64,000 bases of DNA from WRGT01 sp964450405 (GTDB lineage: Bacteria > Spirochaetota > UBA4802 > UBA5550), in the NCBI GenBank assembly GCA_964450405.1, contig CAYVCQ010000015.1, forward strand, positions 1-64,000, given 5' to 3'. A program made the translations under genes and the position numbers. The first letter of the stretch is position 1, and the number at the start of each line of letters is the position of its first letter. The notes below the pieces were generated by a model that was not told the origin of the DNA, ran no database searches, and saw only the letters and a program-made list of their open reading frames with translations. Below, piece by piece: positions 18,476 to 29,189 of the stretch.

Positions 18476-21400
18476 AAAAAAGGATAACCTTATTATCTGC
18501 TATATTCCTATGCTTTTTTACCGCGCCATTTTTGATTTTTGGAACTTCTCTTTCGGCTGAATTTAAATTTAAAGAGTTTAAAAGCGACCGTGAGAAATTT
18601 GAGAGATATACAAGCGAAGCTGAGAAGAGTGTAAATGAACAGCAGTGGCAGAATATACTAGATTCCGGAAAGCAGGAGATGCTTGCAGACTGGGAGAGGA
18701 GTGCGGATTCCGAAAGGGAGAGGTATATCCGGGAGGGAGCTGCTGATAATGAAGTTCGTGTGAGTTTGGAGGAGTCCCGTGCAGCATGGGAGAATGACTA
18801 CGAAAAGGCCGAGTCCGGAGCAAAGGGTTCATGGTATATAAAAAGGGAGAAACTTGTATTTGAGGATATAGATTTTTCGCTGTTAAGAGAGATCGTTGAA
18901 AACGCAGGGAAAGACAGTAATGTAACTAATGTAACTAATGTGGCTCAGTGGGACAGTTTTGTAAGCAGTTCACTTGCCGGAGTAAATTCTGCATGGGATT
19001 TAAAGTTTCTTCCGCCGCTGAGCAATCTGAGGAGCAAAGGTGATATTTTAACCGGTGAAGAAAAGGCAGGCTTTGAAGCGGAGCTTGCCGCATTTGAAAA
19101 TGATCTAAGGAAAAAATTCGAGGTAGAACGCAATACTATTCTCTATAGCGGACGTAATATTTTTATTACAGAGCTTATGGTGGATACTACTTCTCTCCGA
19201 TACCAGAGTGATAAAGAGAGTGCCGATGCCGCTACAGACAATCTGATAAAGGATGTAAAGAGTGATTTAAAAACCGAAGAAGATAAAATACTAAATAGAA
19301 GCTATAACAGCGAGGGGCAGAGTCCGGTAGATTTTTCCAGCATGGGGGATAACTGGGAGGAGGAGCTGAAACAGCTTGTCAACACCGGTATGGAGAAGTG
19401 GAACGCCACCCTTGATAGATTATATCAGCAGATGCTTAACTGGAAACAGAGCGCCGAGGATGCCTATAACAGCGCCGAGGCGATATGGTTAAAATCGGCC
19501 GAGAAACTTGGACTTGCGCGGCTTGAGTGGGAGGCTAAACTAAGTAAAGAGATAAATGAATCACTTGATAAATGGAAGAGTGAAGAGTCTGAACTTACGG
19601 TTAACATAGAGCGCTCGAGAGAGGATTTCAGCAGTTACATGAACAACCTCTCCAGTCAGTGGGATGACCACAGCAGCGGACTGATTGATATGGCTGTAAA
19701 CGGTTCGAAGGTATATGCCGAGTCTCTTGATAATATAAAATGGCTTCAGGAGATGGCTCTTAAGTGCACCAATCAGGGGGCCTTTAACAGTGAAAGCGAT
19801 ATAACGCCATATTTATCTCCGGAGATTTTAGCAGATATTTCAAGTGTGATGGAACAGTATCCATGGATTGGTAATAATTATAAATATAGAGCAAAATTTA
19901 ACGGCAGTACATTAAACAGTGACGGCACAATACTTACGGAGAATTACACTGTTGATATGTTATTCTCATTTCCAAAATCTGATTATTTTCCAGCTGGATT
20001 TGAGTTTACTATGAAAAGCTATTCCTGGGATAATGTGGTCACTGACGGATCAGATGCAGTGAGGAAATCGACCTATTTCTACTATAAGACCGAGCTTGAG
20101 AGATGGAAAAAAATAGAGACTTCTTTTTCAGGAATTGCACATGACGCAGAATTATACATGCATGAAAAGAATATGCTTGGACAGGGGGGGCCGGGCTATT
20201 TGAATAACGCAGGTGGTAGTGATCCATATCTGATGACGGATGCCGAGTTTGCACTGGAGGTTTCATCAAGAGATAGAGATTTCTGGCAGAGGAGACTTGA
20301 TATAGCGAGGGCAGTTCTTGATTACGCCGGAGCGACTAAGCGTGAGGGTGCTGCAGCAACCGAGGCAAATAAAGTAAATGCCAAAACCGCAATGGATAGC
20401 GCAAAGGCACTGTACGAAACAACACTTAATGAAGTACAGGACATTGTCGTAAGGCTGAATGCGCTGCAGGGTAAAAAACCCGCCGAGGCAAGAAATGCAT
20501 TAAACGCCGCAGAGTGGGACGCCTATCTGACCAGCATAGAATATCTTACACAAAATTTCACTGAAGCGAATCAGGCGTTAAAAATTGCAGATGAGGATTA
20601 TACTCTGCGCAAGAGAGCGCTAATATATTTAGAAAATGGCGAGGATAGCAGTATTATCAAAAAAGAGATTGAGGGGCTTGAGCGGAACATCCTTCAATCT
20701 GATAGGGCACTATATGTGAAACAGGTTGAGCTGTATAAAACAGAAATGAATAACGAATTTTCCAGAAGGAGTGCCGGATTTGCTCAGAATTATGAAACTG
20801 CCGTAAAGAATTTTGAAGAATCTAAACTAAGATTTAATAATCTCAAAAATATTCTCACCGGCGATGAGAGTGATGCAGCCCTTGTATCCTGGGGTGAAAA
20901 CATTGTATCGGCTAAAGAAAATATATGGGAAAAAGAAGCAGCCGTTTATTACGGGAATATTATTCAGAATCTGATTTCCGGTTTTAACGGAGCCGCCGGT
21001 AATGATAAGATTTTAAAAGGGGAACAACTATCGGCATTTATAAGAAATATCTATTTTGATCTACAGGGTAATGTGAAGAGCAGTGAGATGATAGTATCGA
21101 CTCTGCACGATAATAATTTTGATCCTGATTTATTTCTTAAAAGCAGCTACAGCGATGATCAGGCAGCATATGAAAATTATGCTGAAACATCTGTAAAGGC
21201 ACTTGAGATTGTGGATAGCGCCTTTGAGTTATTTAAAAATGACAGCAGTAAACAGAATTATAACTCAATATTAGACTGGCTTAAAACTGAACTTGCAAAA
21301 GAAAAGTATACATACAACGCTCCTAATTCTTCGTATATGGAACACTACACAGCCCTTAAATATTTTGAAGAAAACTTCCACGGACTTACACCTGAAGCAT

Positions 21401-24400
21401 GGGAGAGCAGCCGCGACAGGCTCGACAGTGATATAAACTTTTCAGAAAAAGCGGCTGATCTGCACCGGGATTTTAAAAAGCTCAATGCCGTTGACCTTGC
21501 TGAACTTATATCTGAAAATGAAGCCATTGCATCGGGCAGATATGATGCTGATGCAATAGCCCTGCTTCGTGAATACTATATGACAGGGAGCGGAATAGCG
21601 GGACTTAAATTTATTGAGGAGTTTGATAGAAGTGCCGAACTTGGACGTAAATCATACGAGAATTTAAAAAACTATGTATCTCTCAATTATAACTACCTTC
21701 AGAAGGGGCAGAACCTGCTTACTGAATATACATATCTTAATGATATGCTTGGATATATAAACAGCAAAGTATCGACTCTGCTTCTTGACATATCCGAATC
21801 AAACCCATTATCAGTTGAAGCATTTAAAAATCTTACACCGGAAAGCCTCAGCGAGGCGGCAGGTGCGCTTGCATCATATATGGATGATCTTGAGCAGCGG
21901 AATATGCCGGTGCCCGATTTTTTGAGAAGTGCCGCTGAAACAGTAGCGCAATTAAAAGTTAATCTCGATTCGGGTCTTTTTATTCTGCGGTATATGAATA
22001 ATGACACATCTGCTGAAATGGCGGGCACAGTTGATGATATTTATGCCAGAAAGCTTGCCGAAGCGGGTGAGAGTTCAGTCGTAATGGAATTCATTCAGGG
22101 CTGTGAGGAAATAATTGAAACGGGGAAGGATGATTACGCCTCGGGAATGAATATTCTCTCGCTTTACGAAAAACTGACTGAAACTCAGAAGAGCTATATT
22201 GCGCAGCATAAAGATGCGAATGTTAAAGAGGTTAGTTCGTTTATTGAAAATTTATATCTTTATAGATATACGATTAATCTGAACAGCTTAGCCGCACAAT
22301 ACAGCGGGACCGAATTATCGGTTACACCGGAACAGTATGTTTCGACCATGCAGCTTCGGGACGAGGATAAAACGAAACTGATTGCGGCAATAAAACCTGT
22401 TTATGAAAGAAGAAATTATGATAAAGATTTTGCCGATGGAAAGATATTAAATATTGAAGATTATATAACATCAAGAGATCTTGATGGAGATACAGAAAAA
22501 TCGCTTCGAGCTTATGCAATGATAACTGAGTATAATAAAATTGCATCAACTGGAAATTATACAAGCACAGACCCGGCATTTACTACCTACATGCAGTCAA
22601 AGGATTTAAAAGATCTCCCCGATGATGCGAAGATATTTGCCGCGTCTAAGTATTATTATGACGAGATGTTTTCAAAAAACAAGGTTCCGGCAGATGTAGA
22701 ACAGTTTCTTGAAGATAAGTTTGGTTCAGCTGGAGTTAGCGGATCGCTTGTAGACGCGGTTAAGAAGTATGCCGGGATGCTCAGTACCGTTTCATTCTTC
22801 TACGGGAACGATCTGGAGAAGTACACAAAGGATATGGATGCCGATGCGATGAAGTATTTTCTTATGTATATAAACGGTGACGGTGACGCGATACTCCCCG
22901 GCTTTGAATACGGAATATATGGAAGCAACATAGCAACAGCTCAAGTACTGGTTGAACAGGGTAAAATCACCGCTGAACTTGACAAGTATGCATCAGGCTT
23001 TAGTGAACTTGTGAGAAGACAGGGAAAAAACCTTGATGCAGCAAATGCCGGACTTAAAAATGCCTCGGCACTGCAGGCTTTTTATAAGAATGGAAACTCC
23101 GAAAAAAACTGGAGAGACAGCCTTCTCCCGGTAATTGAAAAAACAGAAAAAACTGATACTGCCCCTGCGAGTGAGAAAAATATAATTACACTTCAGATCC
23201 TTGATGATCTGTCCGGATGGTTTGACACATTGGACAGTGTGACGGGAGAGCGAAGCACACTCATTTACAGTAAAACTCCAGCGCCTCGGGATGGAAAAAC
23301 ATTTTCGATAAACGGTATAATTGATAATATGAATAAAATCGTAAGTGTGTTTACAGCACTTGGTGAATCAATGAAGCCTGAATTTAAACCGGACAGCCAG
23401 GGGAGTATAGCAGGTTTTCTTGAAAAGGTCGATGCCGACTCCGTCTATAAACTGGGAGAAAATTATGCATTTGAAAACGGTGCATTCACATATGAAACCG
23501 GACTTATTGGTATAGTGTCGGGATATAAGACGTCAAGCGACGGCTATACGGCAACAGTTGCCGCGATCAAAGGTGAGCTGAACGGGATAGATTCAGGAAT
23601 GGAGAATAATCAAAGCACACTCCAGTCAAAAAAGATGAGTTATGATCTTATGACCGGCGGGAAAGATAAAGAAACCCTATTGAAAGAACTTGAAGTATCA
23701 AGAAGAACACATGACCTGGCAACACAGGATGTGGAGAGGTTACGCACATCACTTATTGCGGCACGGGGAATTTACGAGGCCGCCAATACCAGCTACATAA
23801 ACAAGATGAATGAAGTCAGCACCGCATACAGCAGCTACAAGGGACTTGAATTTAATTACGAGAGGGCATATTCTGTATGGGAGTACGCCAACACTCCATA
23901 TCTTAAAGAGGATAAAACCGACGCCGGTGATATTGTATCGGGTGAGACTCCGGCTGGTGAAGCTGCGGATTACGGAACTATACCTGTACCTGATGCGAGG
24001 GATAACTATGCAAGGATCCTTGCGAAATTTAATGAGGTGAACACGCAATATATTGCCAAAGCGGCGGCAGTAACTAATCAGGATACGGTTGAAAAACTGA
24101 ACTCCGACCCTGAATATATTAAAATGAAAGCGGATTTTGAAAGGAAGAGCCAGTCGTACATAAGAACTTCGCAGGTGAATGTAGAGGTGAGCGAGGATCT
24201 TGAGGAGTATAAACAGCAGTATAATATCTCAAAACAGATATATGAAACATCAAAAGATTCTGTAAGCTTTTACTCCGGCAAATATACTGCAGCAACGGAT
24301 GCAGAGAAGGCAACACTGAAAAAACTGAGAGACACGATTCTGAACCATATGCTGAAAACCGGCAGCGAAGGGGAGAGTAAAGCGGTAATGGAAACCTATC

Positions 24401-27400
24401 TTTCTGCAATAACATGGTACAGCAGTGTTACCTCAACAGCCGGTTTAGAGGGGGCGATTCAAGATGCGCAGAAGCAACTTGCCGGTGGAAACCTGAATCT
24501 GGGAGAAATCTATGGGATAAATAATAACATTTCCACATGGAGAGATATAATCGCAAGCAACGCGCCATATGTGACTGCCTATAATAACCTATCGGAGCAG
24601 ATCAGAGATGATGTAAAAAATATTTATGACAGTTTTAAAACAAATAATGATTCATTAAGCAATATATTGAGCAGCTTTTACGCCGCAATATACTGGAGAG
24701 GTGAATATGAGTACGCAAATCATAGATATAACAGTACTCCAAAGATAAAGGTATCAACAAGAAGAATATGGCGGGACAGACGGGACAGCAGGTGGGGGAA
24801 ATATGCCAATCTGCAGTATCAGTATGACGGAGCAATAGCTCCGATAAGAACAAGCCTCGATAATGCAAGGAAGGATAAAATTGATTATGCTGCAAAGGAA
24901 GCGGCATATACAGGAATATCCTCTGTAAGATATATAGATGAAATAAAATCATACCTGAAGCAGGGAAAATACGGACTGACCGATGAAGATCTGAAACATT
25001 TGTATGACAGCACCAGCACAGGATACCCGATAGATGGAGAAAGTATAAATCTTGATGATCTTAGAAATCAGAATGAAAAGCAAAGAAAGGATCTTGACGG
25101 AGAAACGGTATACGCAGATGTAAATGATACAACAATAACCGTACTTGATAAAGATGGAAAAGCTCAATTCGATAAAGACGGGAAAGCCATAGAAGTATAT
25201 AATATTAATGATGCCAGTATAAGGGTTGAGAAGATAGATGGAAAGTATGTGGTATATGACCGTACTTATAATATAGCGGCAGTGGCGGGTATACTCAAAA
25301 CACGCGCAGAGAGTATAAGACAGAGCTACTATACAGCACTGTTAAACTACAGCTCAAAGCCGGTCGAGGAAGGTGGGCATGACAGCACAGTGGTTTTGCG
25401 TGACCTTGAAACAACATACCATGGGTTGCAGGAATTTGCCGAAACATTTAATCTAAATAATGCAGCCGTAACAACACCGGCAGATAAAGAGATACGCCAG
25501 AGAGGATTAGAGGGCTACGGAACAATAACAAGGGAGTATGTAAATAACGGAAACGAAACATCACTGCAGGGATTGATAATGAATGCTCTTATATCTCAGA
25601 GCACTCGTTTACAGGAACAGCTTTGGGCACAACAGTCGGATAAATTTCAGGAGAGAAAAAACCGCTGGAGTGAAGTAACGGGATATATAGTAAACCGCGG
25701 GATGAAGGAGTGGAGAGAAAATTACGGCGAATTCAAAAATCTCTGGACAAAATGGAGATTTGATGCTAAAAAGATGATAACTGAAGGGGAGGAGTTCTGG
25801 ACAAGTGTAAACAACGGAATGAAAACCGAAATGAACAGCTGGACAGCAGAAACATCCAAAGCCTCGTCAAAAGAAGCAGCCGAAAGGATCTACGGAGACC
25901 TTGAGGGCCGGATAAGCAGGTATGAAGCGGATCTGAAGAATAAAATTCCCGGCAATGTAAAAACGGATTTAAACATAGATAAAATTCTAAGCCAGTCTAT
26001 GAAAAGCAACCCCATAGACAGCCTGGGAATACTGACACAAAGCATGCAGAACACAGACACAACGGCAGGCTTTACAAATATGCTTAACCTTGGCTTAAAC
26101 GGAAGCCTGTTTAAGTACAACGAAAAACAGATGGAAGAATACACAAACGCCATGGGGTTAATGAAAAACCTCCAGGTGATAGACATACTGAACAATATAA
26201 TAGACAGTTTTAACAAACAGCTTGAAGAATCGAACAAAAGTGTATACGACGGGATAGACTTTAATATAAGAGGAAACCCGAGCTTTGGAGATGCACCATA
26301 CCAGAGAAAAAAAGCAGAAAACAGATGGGATATAAGAGTATGCGTAGCAAGTAACCTGACAGGGGACAAATTTAAAACCAGACAGTTTGCAGATTACAAC
26401 AGCTACATAAACAGCACAGTATACTTCCAGCCGATAAAAGGACTGGGAGGAACAACAATAGATTTTACAGAGGTAAATACATACAACAAACTGGATGGAG
26501 AAGAATTAGATACATACGTAGGCCTGGAATCGGAATGGCTAAGCAGAAAGATAGAAGATGTATTTAAAGAGGGCGGAACATTCTCGGGCCACCAGGAGAA
26601 GGAATACAACAGGCTATACGCACAATTTGGAGAAACCTACGGTGAATGGATGGCAGGAGAAGCCCTGCAGAACGCCGGTTTCTATGCCAAACCAATAGGA
26701 CCCGGAGCACCGAGCATCATGACAGGAACAGTAATGATAGCCCAGGTAGTAGGTACATGTACCGGAATGGTCTGGATAGGAGCAGCAGCCAATGCGCTGG
26801 CACTTACAGTACAGATAGCAGACGGAACAGCCGAGGCAAAACATGTAGGAACACAGGTAGCCGTGGGAGCAGCAAGCGCCATGACAAAGGGGGCATCGGA
26901 TATATTCACATCAGGAATAACCTATGACCAGGACGGCGGAGTAGGCTGGGATAAGAAGCAGTTCAAAAAAGGCGCAAAAAAGAATGTGGTAAAACTGGGA
27001 TTAAAAATGGGCGGAATGGATACCTTTTCAACCGAGGCAATAGTAGATGGCCTGAAGACAGATGGAGGCTGGAATGAGTTTGGATTTGACACAAAGAACT
27101 GGCGACAGCATCTGCTTGTTGGGGCATCGGCAGCATTGAGTGAAGGAGCAGGACAAGCCTCGGGAAGCAATTTACTTGGGCAATTTCTGAGTCAGAGTAT
27201 GCAGTGTATGGCGTATGATACCATGGGCGGAAAGGGATTTTCGGAAGAGTATGGAAAACAATACGGCAAGTTTAACTGGGATAACTTTGGAGCAAGCACA
27301 TCAAGATTAGGTGGGGATCTCGGCGGAATGGCCATGAAGAAGTTAGATTTAATGGCAACAGAACGTGAAGAAAATAGAAGTAAAGGATTTCCTGAAGGAA

Positions 27401-28611
27401 AAGGATTGCTTGATTACGCCGACGATATGTTAGGTGGAATATGGCAGAGTCTGAAGGGCGCAAAAAAATCTATGGGTGAAATCACAGATGGAATAATAAA
27501 AGCAGTAGGGCTTACCGATGTGGTAAATACTGTAGCAAGCGGTTATAATAAAGCTGTAGAATTTATGAATGGAGATGGGAATATATTTGGAAATATTGGA
27601 AAGATTATCGGAGGTGGAGTCGCTGATGGAGCAAGATCTGGTTGGAATGGAGTAACGAATTTTGCACAGAGCGTAAAGAACAAAGTTTCTTATAGTGAAT
27701 TTGGAACAAATTCAAACCCTCTTGTTGAAAAAGCTAAATTAAATTATCAGTTTGAAAGTGCTGGATTAACAAATCAAAACCTTGAAGCGAACTATCAGCC
27801 AGGCGCAGTAATAGAAGCTGATGATGGAACAATTTTTCAGATTAATCTTGATGAAGATGGTAACAGGATATTGTTTAATACAGGTGAAAATAGTAAATAT
27901 TACGTACAGATGGCGGGATTATTTTCTGAAGGGAAACCAATAGATAAATTTGTAGATCAAACACTGGATATAAGTTCAAGGTACCAGGCAATTCATAATT
28001 ATGATGATGGTAAAACGGAAATAAATGGCATTAAAATTTCATTCAGTAACAATGATTACAATACAAAAGATAAAATAAGCAAAGTTTCTGGGAGATTGTG
28101 GAATAATTTAACAGATGCGGCCGATGATACCGATGTGAATGTTACAGGAATAAAAGTATATTCAGTTGATTATGGAACAAGTGATCCACATGCTGCAGGT
28201 GTAGGGATTGACATTATAGGTTTGTATGTTAATGGAAGTAAGGATATGACTGATTATCGACGAGACTATAAGGATGGTCAATTTAATCCTACGACACAGA
28301 ATTCTGTAATAACAAATTTTGAAAATGCATTCTTTTCTAAAGATGGAAGTACGCATGTGTGGGGGCCATGGCAAATGAAGGATAATGTAAATAATTGGGA
28401 TTTTAAAAATATGGTGAGTGATTACCCTGGTGTGGTTAATACTGGTATAGCAGGAACAAAGGCATCAGAGTTATTAAAAGATTATGCTGATAAATATAAA
28501 GTTGATCAGACAAAACTATTCAGGAGTTATCAGCATACAAATCACGGTCACTATCAGGTGGATTTTAAGTATAGTACTGTTGACAAATACAAAGTTTATA
28601 AATTAATATAG
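18472..28611 (+). CDS. Giant secreted protein, Lepto_longest-like, with C-terminal M15-like metallopeptidase domain
   Basis: The protein has 3379 residues. A signal peptide (about 1-29) leads into some 2300 residues of charged, Glu/Lys/Ser/Tyr-rich helical sequence with many W..E/S..W repeats early on. Near 2400-2950 is a better-conserved core that recalls the leptospiral longest-protein family (TIGR04388; from memory). It includes a Gly/Ala-rich hydrophobic stretch at about 2744-2800, like the membrane segments that precede toxin tips. By eye the DNA becomes more AT-rich after about 27350. The last 200 residues hold HAAGVGID (H3240, D3247) and NHGHYQ (H3358, H3360), the zinc-binding pattern HxxGxAxD...HxH of M15/LAS peptidoglycan peptidases, with Gly for Ala. 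The general-base residue was not identified. A small exported immunity-like gene follows after 20 bases. The whole fits a polymorphic toxin attacking cell wall. A structural surface protein with a lytic domain is the alternative. Confidence 0.8.
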   Translation: MKKRITLLSAIFLCFFTAPFLIFGTSLSAEFKFKEFKSDREKFERYTSEAEKSVNEQQWQNILDSGKQEMLADWERSADSERERYIREGAADNEVRVSLEESRAAWENDYEKAESGAKGSWYIKREKLVFEDIDFSLLREIVENAGKDSNVTNVTNVAQWDSFVSSSLAGVNSAWDLKFLPPLSNLRSKGDILTGEEKAGFEAELAAFENDLRKKFEVERNTILYSGRNIFITELMVDTTSLRYQSDKESADAATDNLIKDVKSDLKTEEDKILNRSYNSEGQSPVDFSSMGDNWEEELKQLVNTGMEKWNATLDRLYQQMLNWKQSAEDAYNSAEAIWLKSAEKLGLARLEWEAKLSKEINESLDKWKSEESELTVNIERSREDFSSYMNNLSSQWDDHSSGLIDMAVNGSKVYAESLDNIKWLQEMALKCTNQGAFNSESDITPYLSPEILADISSVMEQYPWIGNNYKYRAKFNGSTLNSDGTILTENYTVDMLFSFPKSDYFPAGFEFTMKSYSWDNVVTDGSDAVRKSTYFYYKTELERWKKIETSFSGIAHDAELYMHEKNMLGQGGPGYLNNAGGSDPYLMTDAEFALEVSSRDRDFWQRRLDIARAVLDYAGATKREGAAATEANKVNAKTAMDSAKALYETTLNEVQDIVVRLNALQGKKPAEARNALNAAEWDAYLTSIEYLTQNFTEANQALKIADEDYTLRKRALIYLENGEDSSIIKKEIEGLERNILQSDRALYVKQVELYKTEMNNEFSRRSAGFAQNYETAVKNFEESKLRFNNLKNILTGDESDAALVSWGENIVSAKENIWEKEAAVYYGNIIQNLISGFNGAAGNDKILKGEQLSAFIRNIYFDLQGNVKSSEMIVSTLHDNNFDPDLFLKSSYSDDQAAYENYAETSVKALEIVDSAFELFKNDSSKQNYNSILDWLKTELAKEKYTYNAPNSSYMEHYTALKYFEENFHGLTPEAWESSRDRLDSDINFSEKAADLHRDFKKLNAVDLAELISENEAIASGRYDADAIALLREYYMTGSGIAGLKFIEEFDRSAELGRKSYENLKNYVSLNYNYLQKGQNLLTEYTYLNDMLGYINSKVSTLLLDISESNPLSVEAFKNLTPESLSEAAGALASYMDDLEQRNMPVPDFLRSAAETVAQLKVNLDSGLFILRYMNNDTSAEMAGTVDDIYARKLAEAGESSVVMEFIQGCEEIIETGKDDYASGMNILSLYEKLTETQKSYIAQHKDANVKEVSSFIENLYLYRYTINLNSLAAQYSGTELSVTPEQYVSTMQLRDEDKTKLIAAIKPVYERRNYDKDFADGKILNIEDYITSRDLDGDTEKSLRAYAMITEYNKIASTGNYTSTDPAFTTYMQSKDLKDLPDDAKIFAASKYYYDEMFSKNKVPADVEQFLEDKFGSAGVSGSLVDAVKKYAGMLSTVSFFYGNDLEKYTKDMDADAMKYFLMYINGDGDAILPGFEYGIYGSNIATAQVLVEQGKITAELDKYASGFSELVRRQGKNLDAANAGLKNASALQAFYKNGNSEKNWRDSLLPVIEKTEKTDTAPASEKNIITLQILDDLSGWFDTLDSVTGERSTLIYSKTPAPRDGKTFSINGIIDNMNKIVSVFTALGESMKPEFKPDSQGSIAGFLEKVDADSVYKLGENYAFENGAFTYETGLIGIVSGYKTSSDGYTATVAAIKGELNGIDSGMENNQSTLQSKKMSYDLMTGGKDKETLLKELEVSRRTHDLATQDVERLRTSLIAARGIYEAANTSYINKMNEVSTAYSSYKGLEFNYERAYSVWEYANTPYLKEDKTDAGDIVSGETPAGEAADYGTIPVPDARDNYARILAKFNEVNTQYIAKAAAVTNQDTVEKLNSDPEYIKMKADFERKSQSYIRTSQVNVEVSEDLEEYKQQYNISKQIYETSKDSVSFYSGKYTAATDAEKATLKKLRDTILNHMLKTGSEGESKAVMETYLSAITWYSSVTSTAGLEGAIQDAQKQLAGGNLNLGEIYGINNNISTWRDIIASNAPYVTAYNNLSEQIRDDVKNIYDSFKTNNDSLSNILSSFYAAIYWRGEYEYANHRYNSTPKIKVSTRRIWRDRRDSRWGKYANLQYQYDGAIAPIRTSLDNARKDKIDYAAKEAAYTGISSVRYIDEIKSYLKQGKYGLTDEDLKHLYDSTSTGYPIDGESINLDDLRNQNEKQRKDLDGETVYADVNDTTITVLDKDGKAQFDKDGKAIEVYNINDASIRVEKIDGKYVVYDRTYNIAAVAGILKTRAESIRQSYYTALLNYSSKPVEEGGHDSTVVLRDLETTYHGLQEFAETFNLNNAAVTTPADKEIRQRGLEGYGTITREYVNNGNETSLQGLIMNALISQSTRLQEQLWAQQSDKFQERKNRWSEVTGYIVNRGMKEWRENYGEFKNLWTKWRFDAKKMITEGEEFWTSVNNGMKTEMNSWTAETSKASSKEAAERIYGDLEGRISRYEADLKNKIPGNVKTDLNIDKILSQSMKSNPIDSLGILTQSMQNTDTTAGFTNMLNLGLNGSLFKYNEKQMEEYTNAMGLMKNLQVIDILNNIIDSFNKQLEESNKSVYDGIDFNIRGNPSFGDAPYQRKKAENRWDIRVCVASNLTGDKFKTRQFADYNSYINSTVYFQPIKGLGGTTIDFTEVNTYNKLDGEELDTYVGLESEWLSRKIEDVFKEGGTFSGHQEKEYNRLYAQFGETYGEWMAGEALQNAGFYAKPIGPGAPSIMTGTVMIAQVVGTCTGMVWIGAAANALALTVQIADGTAEAKHVGTQVAVGAASAMTKGASDIFTSGITYDQDGGVGWDKKQFKKGAKKNVVKLGLKMGGMDTFSTEAIVDGLKTDGGWNEFGFDTKNWRQHLLVGASAALSEGAGQASGSNLLGQFLSQSMQCMAYDTMGGKGFSEEYGKQYGKFNWDNFGASTSRLGGDLGGMAMKKLDLMATEREENRSKGFPEGKGLLDYADDMLGGIWQSLKGAKKSMGEITDGIIKAVGLTDVVNTVASGYNKAVEFMNGDGNIFGNIGKIIGGGVADGARSGWNGVTNFAQSVKNKVSYSEFGTNSNPLVEKAKLNYQFESAGLTNQNLEANYQPGAVIEADDGTIFQINLDEDGNRILFNTGENSKYYVQMAGLFSEGKPIDKFVDQTLDISSRYQAIHNYDDGKTEINGIKISFSNNDYNTKDKISKVSGRLWNNLTDAADDTDVNVTGIKVYSVDYGTSDPHAAGVGIDIIGLYVNGSKDMTDYRRDYKDGQFNPTTQNSVITNFENAFFSKDGSTHVWGPWQMKDNVNNWDFKNMVSDYPGVVNTGIAGTKASELLKDYADKYKVDQTKLFRSYQHTNHGHYQVDFKYSTVDKYKVYKLI

Positions 28612-28631
28612 TTTTATAAGGAATTTATTAT

Positions 28632-29189
28632 ATGAAATCTAAACAAATAAGATTAATAATATTTACCATTACGTTAATTGTAGTTTTTTTAATAAATGGA
28701 ATTGCTGAAAATATAATTCCGAAAAAACCAAGTAATGTTTTAAAAGAAGCTAAATGGGAAAGTATTTTATCTTTATGGTCATTTGGCGATAGATTAGAAG
28801 GTAATAAAACTTTATGGTACAAAGATGGGACATATTTATATAGAGAGATTTTAGTTAAATCAAATTTTAAAAAATCGATTCGATATCATGAGAATGGAAA
28901 AATACAGAGAGTAGGACAATTGCAATATTTCAAAGATAAGTATTGTGATAATGACGGCAATCTTATCGGTTGGATAGAAATAGGTAAATGGAAAGAATAT
29001 GATAAAGAAGGAAGTTTAATTCATGAATGGTGTCTTACACCGAATCCAAACAGAGGTGGAGAAGAACCTCAAAAATGTGGCGAAGAAAATTTTTACAACA
29101 AAGATGGTTCATTAAAAGAAAAAAATAATCATAAATTAGAATGTAAATACGGTTGTGAAGAACTTGAGTATAAAGATTCAACCAAATAA
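28632..29189 (+). CDS. Exported MORN-variant/YwqK-like protein, candidate immunity protein
   Basis: The protein has 185 residues. A hydrophobic segment at about 7-25 directs it to the membrane or periplasm. The rest has repeats of the MORN-variant kind: KTLWYKDGTYLYREI, SIRYHENGKIQRVGQL, GKWKEYDKEGSLIHEW, NFYNKDGSLKEKN. YwqK of Bacillus, antitoxin of the YwqJ toxin, belongs to this repeat family. The gene is AT-rich, starts 20 bases after the giant gene and has AAGGAA as ribosome-binding site. An exported immunity protein would suit a toxin that acts on peptidoglycan. Function is inferred. Confidence 0.65.
   Translation: MKSKQIRLIIFTITLIVVFLINGIAENIIPKKPSNVLKEAKWESILSLWSFGDRLEGNKTLWYKDGTYLYREILVKSNFKKSIRYHENGKIQRVGQLQYFKDKYCDNDGNLIGWIEIGKWKEYDKEGSLIHEWCLTPNPNRGGEEPQKCGEENFYNKDGSLKEKNNHKLECKYGCEELEYKDSTK

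Noticed and set aside
18918..18942. Tandem 9-base repeat (AATGTAACT) as a phase-variation switch
   Set aside because: The unit is a multiple of three and there are fewer than three copies, so slippage would not change the frame.
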